Source: Pseudomonas sp. NFIX28
GTDB taxonomy: Bacteria; Pseudomonadota; Gammaproteobacteria; Pseudomonadales; Pseudomonadaceae
Assembly: GCF_900107395.1 (NCBI RefSeq)
Contig: NZ_FNPW01000013.1
Coordinates: 1-64,000, forward strand
Direction of reading: 5' to 3'
Length of the DNA stretch: 64,000 nt
Shown here: positions 62,566 through 64,000 of the stretch, one piece after another
Position numbering within the stretch: the first letter of the stretch is position 1
Layout: every line of letters begins with the position of its first letter
Program-made: the position numbers and the translations under genes
Notes under the pieces: model-generated
Databases searched by the model: none
The model's input: only the letters and a program-made list of their open reading frames with translations
Told to the model about the DNA's origin: nothing

Positions 62566-64000
62566 TCAGCGCTGCGCCTTGTTGCGGCGGTCGCCACTGA
62601 ACAGCCCGCGCTCGCGCGCCCAGACAATGGCCTCGGCGCGGCTGTGCACCGCCAGCTTGGAATACACCGTGGCCACGTGGTTGCGCACCGTGCTGGACGC
62701 CAATTGCAGGCGCGCGGCGATCTCCTTGTCGGCCAGGCCCTCGCAGATCAGCCCCAGCACATCGCGCTCGCGGGCGGTCAGGTCGGTAAAGGATGCGCTG
62801 GGTTGCTCGGCCTGGTTGGCGCTGCGCACATTGGCCAGCTTTTCGATCAGGGTCTGGCTGAACCACGAAGCATCGCGCATCACTTCTTCGATCGCCGATA
62901 CCAGCTCCAGCTCGGAACGCTTGCGCTCGGTGATATCCATCAGCACCAGCAGGTAGCTGGGCTTGTCCTGGATGTCCACGGTGTCGGCCGAGACCACGCA
63001 ATCGAGCAGTTCACCGCCCTTCTTCAGCACCCGCAGGTCGACGCTGCGCACATCGGCGCTTTTCTCCAGGGCGGCGAACAGGCTGGCACAGGCCTGCGGG
63101 CTGGCAACGAAGCCGACCTCTTCCACGGTCTTGCCCAGCAGCTCTTCGGCGGCGTAACCGGTGCTGTCGAGAAAGGCCTCGTTGACGTCGACGATCTGCT
63201 GGCTGTCGGCGCCGCAGACCAGGGTCGGCACCGGCGTCAGGCGGAAGGCCTTGGCGAAGCGCTCTTCGCTCTGGCGCAGGGCCGTCTCGGCCTTGCGCCG
63301 CGGCTCCAGATCCATGAAGGAAAACAGCATGCAGTCTTCATCGTTGATATCCAGCGGCTGGCCAGCGACTATCACCAGCTTGCTGCCGCCTTCGGGCAGG
63401 CGCAGCTCGGCCTGCATCTGCGGGATGGTCGCGCCCTGGTTCAGGCGTTCGATGGCCAGGTCCTTGCGCTCGGCGCCTTCCAGCACATCCACCTCGTACA
63501 CCGAGCGGCCGATCACCTGGTCGCGGGCATAGCCGGTCATTTCCAAAAAGCCCTGGTTGACCTTGATGTAGCGCAGGTCGCTGAGGCGGCAGATCACCGC
63601 CGGCGCCGGGTTGGAATTGAAGGTCTTCTCGAAACGCTGTTCGGCGCTGGCCCATTCGGTGGCGTCGCTGAGGATCAGCACCAGGGATTCCACCTCGCCG
63701 GCGCGGTCGGTGAGGATCATGCTGCGCACCCGATGCACCCAGGTGCGCTGCTCCTCGCCCTCGCCGCTGCGTACCTCCACCACCACATCGCTGAAAGTCT
63801 CCCCGGCGGCCACCCGGTTGATCGGGTAGTTCTCCAGCGCCAGTGGGTGATTGTTGCGATAACGCAGGGCGAAACGCTCGGCGTATTGCTGGTCGTCGGC
63901 GCCCAGCTCGGCGATCTCCTCGACCCCGTGCATGGCCAGCGCCGCGTCGTTGGCCCAGACAATGCGCCGGTCCGCCTCGAGCAGGATGACCCCGTCGGAC
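62566..64000 (-). CDS. multi-PAS LuxR-type regulator (5' end outside window)
   Basis: At least 478 residues are visible; the gene continues past the right edge, and coding sequence reading SDGVILLEADRRIVWANDAA runs to position 64000. Several PAS domains occur in a row: an incomplete one at the edge, then segments with FEKTFNSNPAPAVICRLSDL, FAKAFRLTPVPTLVCGADSQ, and PAC-like VLMDITERKRSELE. The C-terminal LuxR/NarL HTH contains LTARERDVLGLICEGLADKE and SSTVRNHVATVYSKLAVHSR. No transmembrane segment is visible in this part. It is a sensory transcription factor, probably not a phosphorylated response regulator because no receiver domain is seen. Confidence 0.88.
   Translation of the reverse strand, partial: SDGVILLEADRRIVWANDAALAMHGVEEIAELGADDQQYAERFALRYRNNHPLALENYPINRVAAGETFSDVVVEVRSGEGEEQRTWVHRVRSMILTDRAGEVESLVLILSDATEWASAEQRFEKTFNSNPAPAVICRLSDLRYIKVNQGFLEMTGYARDQVIGRSVYEVDVLEGAERKDLAIERLNQGATIPQMQAELRLPEGGSKLVIVAGQPLDINDEDCMLFSFMDLEPRRKAETALRQSEERFAKAFRLTPVPTLVCGADSQQIVDVNEAFLDSTGYAAEELLGKTVEEVGFVASPQACASLFAALEKSADVRSVDLRVLKKGGELLDCVVSADTVDIQDKPSYLLVLMDITERKRSELELVSAIEEVMRDASWFSQTLIEKLANVRSANQAEQPSASFTDLTARERDVLGLICEGLADKEIAARLQLASSTVRNHVATVYSKLAVHSRAEAIVWARERGLFSGDRRNKAQR

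Overview
The window looks like chromosomal DNA of a Pseudomonas from the fluorescens group (P. chlororaphis / P. protegens-like). This is inferred from high GC content, many REP/BIME palindromes of the GTAGGAGC...GCTCCTAC type, a six-gene Mrp antiporter operon with a fused A/B subunit, hcnABC with a GacA/Rsm-type leader, an rhl quorum-sensing locus, and close similarity of several proteins to Pseudomonas families. There are no rRNA or tRNA genes, no CRISPR array and no intact insertion sequence. Species identity is not proven by the sequence.

Layout. 1-3.75 kb: a DUF1289 gene and acnB (aconitase B) with a structured leader and a clear terminator. 3.8-6.7 kb: a compact quorum-sensing island, rhlA-rhlR-rhlI, with a perfect 16-bp rhl/lux box upstream of rhlA and no rhlB between rhlA and rhlR, so the local product should be the HAA lipid moiety rather than a rhamnolipid. 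6.7-12 kb: a serine-type amino-acid transporter, a 113-bp tandem BIME array, a D-2-hydroxyacid dehydrogenase, and a phosphotransferase-fold protein paired with an SDR. 12-13.2 kb: a Gfo/Idh/MocA oxidoreductase whose promoter carries two copies of a GGAA-N6-TTCC-like operator. 13.3-20.4 kb: a probable organosulfur gene set (sfnB behind a sigma-54 promoter, a short acyl-CoA-dehydrogenase-like helical domain protein, an LLM monooxygenase, a FAD/NAD(P) protein), then a divergent XRE-cupin regulator / DMT transporter pair.

20.6-26.7 kb: mrpA(B)CDEFG, a multisubunit Na+(K+)/H+ antiporter in one overlapping operon. 26.8-36.3 kb: a DUF3995 protein, a DUF2946 protein, a TonB-dependent receptor, a glycine-betaine-type binding protein, several small conserved-looking proteins, a chemoreceptor and a zinc-free DksA2-like factor. 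36.7-53.2 kb: a complete inositol utilisation locus. On the minus strand it reads iolC(J)-iolE-iolB-mmsA/iolA-iolI-like-iolD-iolG-mocA-like-ibpA-iatA-iatP, with the divergent RpiR-type regulator iolR on the plus strand. The same 14-bp palindrome occurs in the iolC/iolR intergenic region, in the promoter of the ABC transporter and in the promoter of the distant oxidoreductase at 12.1 kb. That ties the three together as a probable IolR regulon. A 231-bp tandem repeat (VNTR) of about 700 bp sits inside the operon between iolI and iolD.

53.2-64 kb: a patatin-like phospholipase, a GST, the hydrogen cyanide operon hcnABC with an ANR box and an Rsm-type site at the ribosome binding site, a membrane protein, a cysteine-rich secreted protein, a two-component system, DUF1652 and CsbD-like small proteins, and a multi-PAS LuxR-type regulator cut by the right edge.
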